From contig JANSXN010000006.1 in assembly GCA_024742935.1 (NCBI GenBank), positions 1 to 60,482 of the forward strand: a DNA stretch of 60,482 bases. The letters are read 5' to 3'. Within the stretch, counting starts at the first letter, position 1, and each line of letters opens with the position of its first letter. The notes below the pieces were generated by a model that was given only the letters and a program-made list of their open reading frames with translations, did not search any database and was not told the origin of the DNA. Positions 17,421-25,694 of the stretch are shown here, one piece after another. The stretch is from Flavobacteriaceae bacterium (lineage in GTDB: Bacteria > Bacteroidota > Bacteroidia > Flavobacteriales > Flavobacteriaceae). A program made the position numbers and the translations under genes.

Positions 17421-18170
17421 ATGAGAATAACAGCCGTAATTGTTGATGACGAAAAACACAGTCGGGAAACACTTAAAAACCTTCTGGAAAACTTTTGTAA
17501 AGGAGTTGAAATTGTTGCCCTGGCAGCAAACATTCAAGAGGCATTGGAGTTAATTCCAGCTTCAAACCCAGATGTTGTTTTTTTGGATATTGAGCTTCAA
17601 ACAGGTACCGGTTTTGATATTCTCACCCAGCTTCCCGAAATCAATTTTGAAGTTGTCTTCACTACGGCTTTTGACCAGTATGCCATCAAAGCAGTAAAAT
17701 TTAGTTCGCTTGATTATTTATTAAAACCCATAGACCTAGAAGAACTTCAAGAGGCAGTAGAAAAAGTCAAAATAGCTAAAAATAAAGGTGATTATAACAA
17801 ACAACTCAAAACGCTTTTACAGAATATCAACCAACCCAGCCTTACTAAAATTTGCTTGGCAACCTCAGAAGGCTTTGAATTTATTAATACCGCAGATATT
17901 TTATATTGTGAAGCAGGAGGTTCTTACACCACCTTTATATTAAATAGCAATAAAAAACTCTTAGTTAGTAAACATTTAAAAGAATATGAAGGCTTGTTAA
18001 TAGAAAACCACTTTATGCGGGTTCACAACAGTTACCTTATCAATCTCAAAGAAGTCAAAAAATATGTAAAAGCAGATGGCGGCTATATTGTTATGAACAA
18101 TGATGAAATTGTAAGTATTTCCAGAGGAAAGAAAGAATCATTTCTGGAGGCGATGCAAATGAACCAATAG
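17421..18170 (+). CDS. LytTR-family response regulator
   Basis: 249 aa. The receiver domain (residues 1-120) has VDDE at 8-11, the phospho-acceptor Asp56 in VVFLDIEL, TTAFDQYAIKA and LKPI. The C-terminal LytTR DNA-binding domain (about 145-245) shows FINTADILYCEAGGSYT and MRVHNSYLINLKEVKKY. It follows two LytS-type sensors and is the output of that system. Its targets are unknown. Confidence 0.93.
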   Translation: MRITAVIVDDEKHSRETLKNLLENFCKGVEIVALAANIQEALELIPASNPDVVFLDIELQTGTGFDILTQLPEINFEVVFTTAFDQYAIKAVKFSSLDYLLKPIDLEELQEAVEKVKIAKNKGDYNKQLKTLLQNINQPSLTKICLATSEGFEFINTADILYCEAGGSYTTFILNSNKKLLVSKHLKEYEGLLIENHFMRVHNSYLINLKEVKKYVKADGGYIVMNNDEIVSISRGKKESFLEAMQMNQ

Positions 18171-18244
18171 AAACACTTTCTTTTTTTTCATAATTCTTAA
18201 AACTCCATCATTTTTTCTTATTTTGCATTGCAAATAAGAAACCC

Positions 18245-20020
18245 ATGAATAAAATAAGCCGCCTTTTTGAATTCCCCTATTACCAACTTTCAAAAAACAA
18301 CTTGCCCGATTGCCTTGTTACCAAATATGGTGACGATTGGGTGAAAACCTCCACACAGGAATTTATCAACAAAGCAAATGCAGTTTCCCGTGGTTTATTA
18401 AGAATGGGAATCAACAAAAATGATAAAATAGCACTCATTTCTACAAATAACCGCACCGAGTGGAGCATTATGGATATTGGGGTGCTACAAACAGGAGCGC
18501 AAACCATTCCCATTTATCCAACCATTAGTGAAGAAGACTATGAATATATTTTAAATCACTCAGAATCCATATACTGCTTTGTATCAGACCAGGAAGTATT
18601 TGACAAAGTAATGTCCATCAAAAACAACGTGCCCAAATTAAAAGAAGTGTTTTCTTTTGATACCATTAGCGGTTGTAAAAACTGGGAAGAAGTTGTTAAA
18701 CAAGGTAGTGATGATTCCAATCAAGATGAAGTAGAAACCAGAAAAAACGAAGTCAATGAGATGGATTTGGCAACCATCATATACACTTCAGGCACCACAG
18801 GAAGACCCAAAGGTGTGATGCTCTCTCATAATAACATTGTCACTAATGTATTAGATAGCGCTCCCCGCATACCCGTTCCTGAAGGCAAATCAAGAGCGAT
18901 GAGCTTTTTGCCCGTTTGCCATATTTTTGAACGCGTTATTCTCTATATCTATCAATATCACTCAGTTTCAATTTATTTTGCTGAATCCATTGAAAAAATT
19001 AGTGATAACTTAAAAGAAGTACATCCCAATGTCATGTCTGTAGTACCACGATTACTCGAAAAAGTGTATGATAAGATTTATGCAAAGGGTACAGATTTAA
19101 CCGGCATAAAAAAAAGTCTCTTCTTTTGGGCAGTTGAATTGGGATTAAAATATGAACCTTATGGAGCCAATGGCTGGTGGTATGAAACCAAACTAAAGCT
19201 CGCCCGAAAACTTATCTTCAGCAAATGGAAAGAAGCCTTGGGTGGAAACCTTGATGTAATGGTTTCAGGAAGTGCCGCACTGCAACCCAGGTTGGCAAGA
19301 GTTTTTGCAGCAGCAGGAATACCGGTTATGGAAGGCTATGGCTTAACAGAAACCTCACCAGTAATTTCAGTTAATGATATGCGAAATGGTTTATTCAGAA
19401 TAGGAACCGTTGGAAAAACCATTTCAAATGTAGAAGTTAAAATTGCCGAAGACGGCGAGATTCTTTGCAAAGGACCCAATGTAATGATGGGCTATTACAA
19501 AGATCCGGAAAAAACCGCTGAAGTTATGACCGGTGACTACTTTCACACCGGCGATATTGGCGAAATAGACGCAGATGGTTTCTTAAAAATTACCGACCGC
19601 AAAAAAGAAATGTTCAAGACCAGTGGCGGAAAGTACATTGCTCCTCAATTACTGGAAAATGCTATGAAACAATCCCTGTTTATTGAACAAATTATGGTAA
19701 TAGGCGATGGCGAAAAAATGCCGGCAGCTTTCATTCAACCCAGTTTTGATTTCGTAAAAGAATGGGCAAAGCGTAAAAAAATTGACCTTGGTAATTCCCT
19801 GGATGAACTTTGTAAAAATGAAAAAGTCATTGCCCGCATTCAGGAAGAAGTGGATACATTTAATGAGCGTTTTGGAAATTGGGAAAAAATAAAACGTTTT
19901 GAACTCACCCCTGAATTGTGGACGGTAGATGCCGGTCACCTCACTCCCACTATGAAATTAAAACGTCGGGTGGTCAAAGAACGGTATAAGGATTTGTATG
20001 AAAAAATATACAATCAATAA
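18245..20020 (+). CDS. Long-chain fatty acid-CoA ligase (AMP-binding)
   Basis: 591 aa, FadD15-like length. It activates fatty acids to acyl-CoA with ATP. Motifs in order: IIYTSGTTGRPKGVMLSHNN (ATP/AMP P-loop, about residue 178), MEGYGLTETSPVIS, YFHTGDIGEIDADGFLKI and DRKKEMFKTSGGKYIAPQ. It lies upstream of the MarR-FadB-FadA-acyl-CoA dehydrogenase cluster in the same direction and supplies its substrate. Probably its own transcription unit, since a terminator at 20571 and a separate small gene lie between. Confidence 0.93.
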   Translation: MNKISRLFEFPYYQLSKNNLPDCLVTKYGDDWVKTSTQEFINKANAVSRGLLRMGINKNDKIALISTNNRTEWSIMDIGVLQTGAQTIPIYPTISEEDYEYILNHSESIYCFVSDQEVFDKVMSIKNNVPKLKEVFSFDTISGCKNWEEVVKQGSDDSNQDEVETRKNEVNEMDLATIIYTSGTTGRPKGVMLSHNNIVTNVLDSAPRIPVPEGKSRAMSFLPVCHIFERVILYIYQYHSVSIYFAESIEKISDNLKEVHPNVMSVVPRLLEKVYDKIYAKGTDLTGIKKSLFFWAVELGLKYEPYGANGWWYETKLKLARKLIFSKWKEALGGNLDVMVSGSAALQPRLARVFAAAGIPVMEGYGLTETSPVISVNDMRNGLFRIGTVGKTISNVEVKIAEDGEILCKGPNVMMGYYKDPEKTAEVMTGDYFHTGDIGEIDADGFLKITDRKKEMFKTSGGKYIAPQLLENAMKQSLFIEQIMVIGDGEKMPAAFIQPSFDFVKEWAKRKKIDLGNSLDELCKNEKVIARIQEEVDTFNERFGNWEKIKRFELTPELWTVDAGHLTPTMKLKRRVVKERYKDLYEKIYNQ

Positions 20021-20152
20021 AATAAATCCAAATGTAAGAATCCTTCAAAATTCAAGACTATTCTTAATTTCATAATTTTTTGGCCTTAAAAAATAGATAT
20101 TAGGCAACTTTTTAATACATTTAGTATCAACTAACTAATAAAAGCCAAAAAA

Positions 20153-20545
20153 ATGAAAACAAAAAATTTCTTAGTTTCCGGTATTGTAGGAGGTATTGTT
20201 TATTACCTTCTTGGATGGTTGTTTTATGGAATTCTTCTTAAAGATTTCTTTCCCCAGCCCGAAATGACCTCAAACACAATGATCTTCATTCTCTTAGGAT
20301 GTTTAACTTATGGCTTATTCATTGCCTACATATTTACAAAATGGGCACAAATTAGTACGGCAGCTACAGGAGCAAGTGCCGGTGCTGTTATCGGACTTTT
20401 TATCGGTCTGTTTTATAACTTTTTTAACATGGCTATGATGCCTGAAGCAACTTATGAAATGGCCGCATTAGATCTGGTTGTAACAATAGTATCCACTTCA
20501 ATTATTGGAGCGATAATAGGAGCCATAAATGGAAAACTAGGTTAG
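20153..20545 (+). CDS. Small four-helix integral membrane protein (DUF1761-like)
   Basis: 130 aa with four hydrophobic segments (VSGIVGGIVYYLLGWLFYGI; FILLGCLTYGLFIAYIF; SAGAVIGLFIGLFYNFF; TIVSTSIIGAIIGAI) and almost no soluble part. The layout resembles DUF1761 proteins, whose function is unknown. It ends just before a clear terminator, so it appears to be monocistronic. Confidence 0.75.
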   Translation: MKTKNFLVSGIVGGIVYYLLGWLFYGILLKDFFPQPEMTSNTMIFILLGCLTYGLFIAYIFTKWAQISTAATGASAGAVIGLFIGLFYNFFNMAMMPEATYEMAALDLVVTIVSTSIIGAIIGAINGKLG

Positions 20546-20570
20546 ATCAATCACTATTTTTTTACAATCA

Positions 20571-20597
20571 AACTCCTCCACCGTGAGGAGTTTTTTT
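20571..20597 (+). terminator. Rho-independent terminator
   Basis: Stem AACTCCTC / GAGGAGTT with loop CACCGT, followed by seven Ts. It closes the 20153 gene and insulates the beta-oxidation operon. Confidence 0.85.
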
Positions 20598-20716
20598 ATT
20601 ACTAGTATTTTTTTATAAATTTATTATGCGTGCATAGTATTTTTTTGTATATTTACAATCCCATTATTTAATTAAAAAAGCTCCTTTCCTTTTGGGAGAG
20701 GTTCTACTCGAGGAAA

Positions 20717-21178
20717 ATGAAAGAAAAAACAATCGATTACGTTTTAAGGACAACCTGGCAAGCAGTCACAAGAATGTACAATGAGGAAGCTGCTAAATTT
20801 GAAAGCACCATGGCTACCGGTTTTGCACTTTTAAGCATTGACCCCGAAGAAGGCACACCTTCTACCTCCTTGGGACCGCGTATGGGAATGGAAGCCACAA
20901 GTCTTTCAAGAACCCTAAAATCGATGGAAGAGCGTGGCTTAATCATCAGAAAACCCAATCCTGATGATGGTAGAGGTGTTCTTATCTACCTCACCGATTT
21001 CGGTAAAGAAAAAAGAGAGTATTCAAAAGACCGGGTGCTACAGTTTAATGAAGCCTTAAAAAATAATATTTCAGAAGAAAAACTGAAACACTTCTTTGAA
21101 GTTACTGATACCATCAACGAAATGATTTCAAATAAAAAAGTATATACAAACGAATTAGTTTTTAAAAAATATGAGTAA
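20717..21178 (+). CDS. MarR-family transcriptional regulator
   Basis: 153 aa winged-helix protein: STSLGPRMGMEATSLSRTLKSMEERGLIIRKPN is the recognition helix plus start of the wing, and DDGRGVLIYLTDFGKE is the wing. Its stop overlaps the following FadB-like gene by 8 bases, so it is the first gene of the beta-oxidation operon and probably its regulator, with acyl-CoA as a likely but unproven effector. Confidence 0.9.
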   Translation: MKEKTIDYVLRTTWQAVTRMYNEEAAKFESTMATGFALLSIDPEEGTPSTSLGPRMGMEATSLSRTLKSMEERGLIIRKPNPDDGRGVLIYLTDFGKEKREYSKDRVLQFNEALKNNISEEKLKHFFEVTDTINEMISNKKVYTNELVFKKYE

Positions 21179-23579
21179 ACGTAGAATTAACAAAGTAGCC
21201 GTCATCGGCTCCGGAATTATGGGAAGCGGTATTGCACTACACTTTGCCAACATTGGCGTAGAAGTGCTCCTGCTTGACATCTTACCAAGAGAACTGAATG
21301 ACATTGAAAAGAAAAAAGGCCTCACACTAGAAGACAAAGTGGTTCGCAACCGCATTGTAAATGATTCTCTTCAAGGTTCTATCAAATCCAAACCCTCACC
21401 GGTTTATCACAAGAGTTTTGTGAACCGAATCACAACAGGCAACCTGGAAGATGACATTGCTAAAGTAAAAGATGTTGACTGGATTATCGAGGTTGTTATT
21501 GAACGCCTCGACATCAAAAAGCAAGTATTTGACAATCTGGAAAAACACCGCACACCGGGAACACTCATCACTTCAAACACTTCAGGTATTCCCATAAAAT
21601 TTATGAACGAAGGTCGAAGCGAGGATTTTAAAAAGCATTTCTGCGGAACCCACTTTTTCAATCCGCCACGATACCTGAAACTCTTTGAAATCATTCCGGG
21701 GCCTGATACTTCAAAAGAAGTACTCGACTACCTGAATGAATATGGCGAAAAGTTCCTTGGTAAAACTTCTGTTTTAGCAAAAGATACTCCTGCCTTTATA
21801 GGAAATCGCATCGGTATCTTCGGCATTCAGAGCTTGTTCCACCAAGTAAAAGAAATGGGACTTACTGTCACCGAAGTTGATAAACTTACAGGACCCGTTA
21901 TTGGCCGTCCAAAATCAGCCACTTTCAGAACAGTAGATGTTGTAGGCCTTGATACGCTTGTACACGTGGCCAACGGGATTTATGAAAACTGTAAAGAAGA
22001 TGAAGCCCACGACCTCTTTAAACTGCCTGACTTTATTTCAAAAATGGTAGAAAAAAAATGGCTGGGAAGCAAAACCGGACAGGGGTTCTACAAAAAAGTA
22101 AAAAATGAGGATGGCAGCAGCGAAATCAAAGAACTTAACCTCAACACCCTGGAATATCAATCAACAAAAAAAGCAAACTTCGCCACCCTTGAAAAAACAA
22201 AAACCATCGACAAACCCATTGACCGATTTCCGGTGCTGGTAGATGGTGATGACAAAGCAGGTGAATTCTACCGCAAGAATTTTGCCGGCATGTTTGCCTA
22301 TGTGTCTAACCGCATTCCGGAAATATCTGATGAACTCTACAAAATAGACGACGCCATGAAAGCCGGTTTCGGCTGGGAAAACGGCCCTTTTGAAATCTGG
22401 GATTCCATCGGTGTGGAAAGAGGTCTTGAACTAATCAAAGCCGAAGGACTTCAGGCAGCAGATTGGGTAAATGAGATGCTCGCTTCCGGTAACAAATCAT
22501 TTTATTCCGTTAAGGAAGGAGCTACCTATTATTATGATATTCCGAAAAAATCACAAACCAAAGTTCCGGGACAGGATGCCTTTATTATCCTGAACAACAT
22601 TCGCGAAAGCAAAAAAGTTTGGAGTAATAAAGAAGCCATTATTCAGGATCTGGGTAACGGCATCATCAATCTGGAATTCCAAAGCAAGATGAATACGATT
22701 GGTGAAGGCGTTCTCGCCGGAATCAATAAAGCCATTGACCTGGCAGAAAAAGAATATGACGGACTCGTCATTGGAAATCAGGCCTCAAATTTCTCTGTGG
22801 GCGCTAATATAGGGATGATTTTTATGATGGCTGCAGAGCAGGAATATGACGAGCTCAATATGGCAATCAAATATTTTCAGGACACCGTAATGAGGGTTCG
22901 TTACTCCTCCATTCCGGTGATTGTTGCCCCTCATGGAATGTCTCTGGGTGGTGCTTGCGAAATGAGCATGCACGCTGATAAAGTGGTCGCCGCTGCCGAA
23001 ACCTATATCGGTCTGGTAGAATTTGGTGTGGGTGTCATTCCCGGTGGTGCAGGATCTAAAGAAATGACTTTAAGAGCCTCAGATACTTTTCGTAAAAACG
23101 ATGTAGAGCTTAATGTGTTACAAGAATACTTCCTGACAATTGGTATGGCAAAAGTCGCAACCTCAGCTTATGAGGCTTATGATTTGGGTATCCTTCAAAA
23201 AGGAAAAGACGTTGTAGTGGTCAACAAAGACCGCCAACTCGCTGAGGCGAAAAAACATGCGTTGCTCTTAGCAGAAGCCGGCTACACCAAGCCCATCGAA
23301 CGCACCGATATTAAAGTGCTTGGAAAACAAGCTTTGGGTATGTTCCTGGTGGGCACAGACCAAATGGTCGCCGGAAAATACATTAGCGAGCACGATAGAA
23401 AAATCGCAGACAAACTTGCCTATGTAATGGCAGGTGGAGACTTAAGTGAAGCTAGCTATGTTAGCGAGCAATACCTGCTTGGACTGGAACGTGAAGCCTT
23501 CCTGTCACTTTGTACCGAGAGAAAAACACTGGAACGCATCCAGCATATGTTGAAGACAGGGAAACCACTTCGTAATTAG
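21171..23579 (+). CDS. 3-hydroxyacyl-CoA dehydrogenase / enoyl-CoA hydratase fusion (FadB-like)
   Basis: 802 aa. The order is reversed relative to E. coli FadB: the NAD-binding dehydrogenase comes first (KVAVIGSGIMGSGIALHFA at residues ~8-26; HFFNPPRYLKLFEIIPG; GNRIGIF) and the crotonase-like hydratase last (about 500-690, SLGGACEMSMHAD, VEFGVGVIPGGAGSKE). It performs the hydration and NAD-dependent oxidation steps of beta-oxidation. Its TAG stop overlaps the left inverted repeat of the small insertion at 23578-24023. Confidence 0.93.
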   Translation: MSKRRINKVAVIGSGIMGSGIALHFANIGVEVLLLDILPRELNDIEKKKGLTLEDKVVRNRIVNDSLQGSIKSKPSPVYHKSFVNRITTGNLEDDIAKVKDVDWIIEVVIERLDIKKQVFDNLEKHRTPGTLITSNTSGIPIKFMNEGRSEDFKKHFCGTHFFNPPRYLKLFEIIPGPDTSKEVLDYLNEYGEKFLGKTSVLAKDTPAFIGNRIGIFGIQSLFHQVKEMGLTVTEVDKLTGPVIGRPKSATFRTVDVVGLDTLVHVANGIYENCKEDEAHDLFKLPDFISKMVEKKWLGSKTGQGFYKKVKNEDGSSEIKELNLNTLEYQSTKKANFATLEKTKTIDKPIDRFPVLVDGDDKAGEFYRKNFAGMFAYVSNRIPEISDELYKIDDAMKAGFGWENGPFEIWDSIGVERGLELIKAEGLQAADWVNEMLASGNKSFYSVKEGATYYYDIPKKSQTKVPGQDAFIILNNIRESKKVWSNKEAIIQDLGNGIINLEFQSKMNTIGEGVLAGINKAIDLAEKEYDGLVIGNQASNFSVGANIGMIFMMAAEQEYDELNMAIKYFQDTVMRVRYSSIPVIVAPHGMSLGGACEMSMHADKVVAAAETYIGLVEFGVGVIPGGAGSKEMTLRASDTFRKNDVELNVLQEYFLTIGMAKVATSAYEAYDLGILQKGKDVVVVNKDRQLAEAKKHALLLAEAGYTKPIERTDIKVLGKQALGMFLVGTDQMVAGKYISEHDRKIADKLAYVMAGGDLSEASYVSEQYLLGLEREAFLSLCTERKTLERIQHMLKTGKPLRN

Positions 23580-23595
23580 TATTAAGTATTAAGAC
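23578..23595 (+). repeat. Left terminal inverted repeat of IVP-type element 1
   Basis: AGTATTAAGTATTAAGAC: two tandem AGTATTA units plus AGAC. It is the perfect reverse complement of 24006-24023. Confidence 0.9.
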
Positions 23596-23629
23596 GGAAC
23601 TATTAAGATAAAAGTCTAAAAGATAAAAT

Positions 23630-23992
23630 ATGCACAATTTCGAAAAGCTAAAAATATGGCAAAAGGCAATGGATATTGCTGTTGAAGTATATGAAATTTC
23701 CTTGCTTTTACCAAAAGATGAAAAGTTCAATCTAATTCATCAGGTAAAAAAATGTGCAGTATCAATTCCTTCAAATATAGCAGAAGGTTCCGGTAGAAAT
23801 TCCAATAAAGAATTTGTTCAATTTCTCGGGATTGCTAACGGCTCTACTTTTGAATTAATAACACAGTTAATACTTGCCAAAAGATTAAAACTAGTTAACG
23901 AAGAAGTTGTACAACCAATAATCAACCAATTAGTAGAAGTTTCAAACATGAATTTCTCTTTTCAAAAAACATTAAAAAACAATAACAAATAA
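23630..23992 (+). CDS. Four-helix-bundle protein, 23S rRNA IVP family
   Basis: 120 aa, the usual family length. Hallmarks are FEKLKIWQKAMDIA near the N-terminus, then LIHQVKKCAVSIPSNIAEGSGR and KEFVQFLGIANGSTFEL. The family (TIGR02436-like) is known from intervening sequences within 23S rRNA genes and is related in fold to the Avd accessory proteins of diversity-generating retroelements. Here it interrupts the FadB-FadA operon and is enclosed by perfect 18-base inverted repeats. No role in fatty-acid metabolism is expected. The molecular function is unknown. Confidence 0.88.
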   Translation: MHNFEKLKIWQKAMDIAVEVYEISLLLPKDEKFNLIHQVKKCAVSIPSNIAEGSGRNSNKEFVQFLGIANGSTFELITQLILAKRLKLVNEEVVQPIINQLVEVSNMNFSFQKTLKNNNK

Positions 23993-24005
23993 AGTTGGAG
24001 TAAAA

Positions 24006-24023
24006 GTCTTAATACTTAATACT
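24006..24023 (+). repeat. Right terminal inverted repeat of IVP-type element 1
   Basis: GTCT followed by two TAATACT units, the perfect inverse of 23578-23595. A third TAATACT unit lies just outside, at 24031-24037, eight bases before the next ATG. Confidence 0.9.
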
Positions 24024-24044
24024 CCCATCTTAATACTATAAAAT

Positions 24045-25235
24045 ATGAAAACAGCTTATATAGTATCCGCTTACCGAACCGCAGTGGGCAAAGCACCACG
24101 CGGACTCTTTCGCTTTAAGCGACCTGACGAACTTGCAGCAGAAACCATCCAATATATGATGGAGAAAATGCCGCAATTGGACAAATCTAGAATCGATGAC
24201 GTCATTGTTGGAAATGCCATGCCCGAAGCCGAACAAGGCCTCAATATGGGAAGACTCATCTCCCTGATGGGACTCAAAACTGTTGACGTTCCGGGAATGA
24301 CCGTTAATCGTTACTGCGCTTCAGGTTTGGAAACCATCGCCATCGCTACAGCAAAAATTCAAAACGGGATGGCAGACTGTATCATCGCCGGTGGTGCCGA
24401 AAGTATGAGCTATATCCCTATGGGAGGCTACAAACCCGTCCCGGATTATGGCGTTGCCAAAGAAGGAAATCAAGATTACTACTGGGGTATGGGACTCACC
24501 GCCGAAGCTGTAGCCGAAAAATACAAAGTTTCCCGTGAAGATCAGGATGAATTTGCTTTTAACTCACATCAAAAAGCATTAAAAGCACAAGCCGAAAACC
24601 GTTTTAAAGACCAGATTGTTCCCATCAATGTAGAACATACGTTTGTCAACGAAAAAGGAAAAAAAGAAACCAAAAATTATAAGGTAGATACCGACGAAGG
24701 ACCAAGAGCCGGAACAAGTACAGAAGCCTTGGCCAAACTGCGACCCGTTTTCGCTGATGGCGGAAGTGTTACCGCCGGAAACTCCTCACAAATGAGTGAT
24801 GGTGCAGCCTTTGTGGTTGTAATGAGCGAAGAAATGGTCAAGGAACTCAATCTGGAGCCTATCGCACGATTGGTAAGTTTTGCTGCGGCCGGAGTAGAAC
24901 CCAGAATTATGGGAATCGGTCCCGTAAAAGCAATTCCAAAAGCTTTAGCGCAAGCCGGGTTGAAACAAGATGATATTGCGTTAATGGAATTAAACGAAGC
25001 CTTTGCTTCACAATCACTGGCAGTGATACGCGAACTTGGTTTAAACCCCGATATCATAAATGTAAACGGTGGAGCCATCGCTTTAGGTCACCCACTGGGT
25101 TGTACAGGAGGAAAACTTTCGGTGCAGCTTTTTGACGAAATGCGCAAACGCGAAATGAAAAATAAATATGGAGTTGTCACTATGTGTGTTGGAACCGGCC
25201 AGGGTGCTGCTGGGGTGTATGAGTTTTTGAAGTAG
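24045..25235 (+). CDS. Acetyl-CoA C-acyltransferase (thiolase, FadA-like)
   Basis: 396 aa. The nucleophile Cys lies in NRYCASGLETI (about residue 91). The C-terminal catalytic motifs are GGAIALGHPLGCTGGK and MCVGTGQGAAGVYE. It cleaves 3-ketoacyl-CoA with CoA to acetyl-CoA and a shortened acyl-CoA, the last step of beta-oxidation. Normally it would directly follow the FadB-like gene; here a 446-base IVP-type insertion separates them. Confidence 0.94.
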   Translation: MKTAYIVSAYRTAVGKAPRGLFRFKRPDELAAETIQYMMEKMPQLDKSRIDDVIVGNAMPEAEQGLNMGRLISLMGLKTVDVPGMTVNRYCASGLETIAIATAKIQNGMADCIIAGGAESMSYIPMGGYKPVPDYGVAKEGNQDYYWGMGLTAEAVAEKYKVSREDQDEFAFNSHQKALKAQAENRFKDQIVPINVEHTFVNEKGKKETKNYKVDTDEGPRAGTSTEALAKLRPVFADGGSVTAGNSSQMSDGAAFVVVMSEEMVKELNLEPIARLVSFAAAGVEPRIMGIGPVKAIPKALAQAGLKQDDIALMELNEAFASQSLAVIRELGLNPDIINVNGGAIALGHPLGCTGGKLSVQLFDEMRKREMKNKYGVVTMCVGTGQGAAGVYEFLK

Positions 25236-25270
25236 AAAATAGAAGAGAGAAAAAAGAGTAAAGAAAAGAG

Positions 25271-25633
25271 ATGAAACGATTACGACATAATTATAAAAAC
25301 TTGAAAATTTGGCAATTGGGATTGGAAATTGCAAATGATGTTTCAGATTTACTCGTAGAATTTCCGAAACATGAAAAATATACTTTAAGTTCACAAATGA
25401 GCTCAAGTTCTATATCAATCCCCAGTAACGTTGCTGAAGGATCGTCAAGAACTGATAAATCATTTAGTCATTTTCTTGATATTGCTTTAGGCTCTTCTTT
25501 TGAACTTGGAACATAACTATTAGTAGCAAAACACAGAAAATATATAAATCAAGAGCAACTTGAAATACAGGAAAAGAAAATAGAAGAATTCCAAAAGATG
25601 ACTATGAGTTTTCAAAACAAATTGAACCCTTAA
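25271..25633 (+). pseudogene. Four-helix-bundle (IVP-family) gene broken by a nonsense codon
   Basis: Reads as a 120-codon gene of the same family as 23630-23992 (RHNYKNLKIWQLGLEIANDV; SSSISIPSNVAEGSSR; FSHFLDIALGSSFELGT), but codon 82 (25514-25516) is TAA. The frame then continues in good homology (LLVAKHRKYINQEQLEIQ) to a proper stop at 25631. The paralogue has CAG/CAA-type Gln at this place (ITQLILAKR), so one C-to-T change explains the stop. Full length equals the intact copy. Either the gene is recently inactivated or the stop is a sequencing or suppression issue. Confidence 0.8.
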
Positions 25634-25635
25634 AA

Positions 25636-25666
25636 TCTCTTCTCTCTATTCTCTTCTCTCTATTCT
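25636..25666 (+). repeat. Tandem 14-base repeat at right edge of IVP-type element 2
   Basis: Two exact copies of TCTCTTCTCTCTAT (25636-25649 and 25650-25663) plus TCT. The left edge at about 25236-25270 is a purine-rich, imperfect inverted counterpart (AATAGAAGAGAGAAAAAAGA). Confidence 0.75.
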
Positions 25667-25694
25667 AAGAGTCATTAAAAAATAAACAATTTAT

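Noticed and set aside
23630-25633. The four-helix-bundle genes as Avd components of a local DGR
   Set aside because: They share the general fold family with Avd but sit in the fad operon with no reverse transcriptase nearby; the 23S IVP assignment is simpler.
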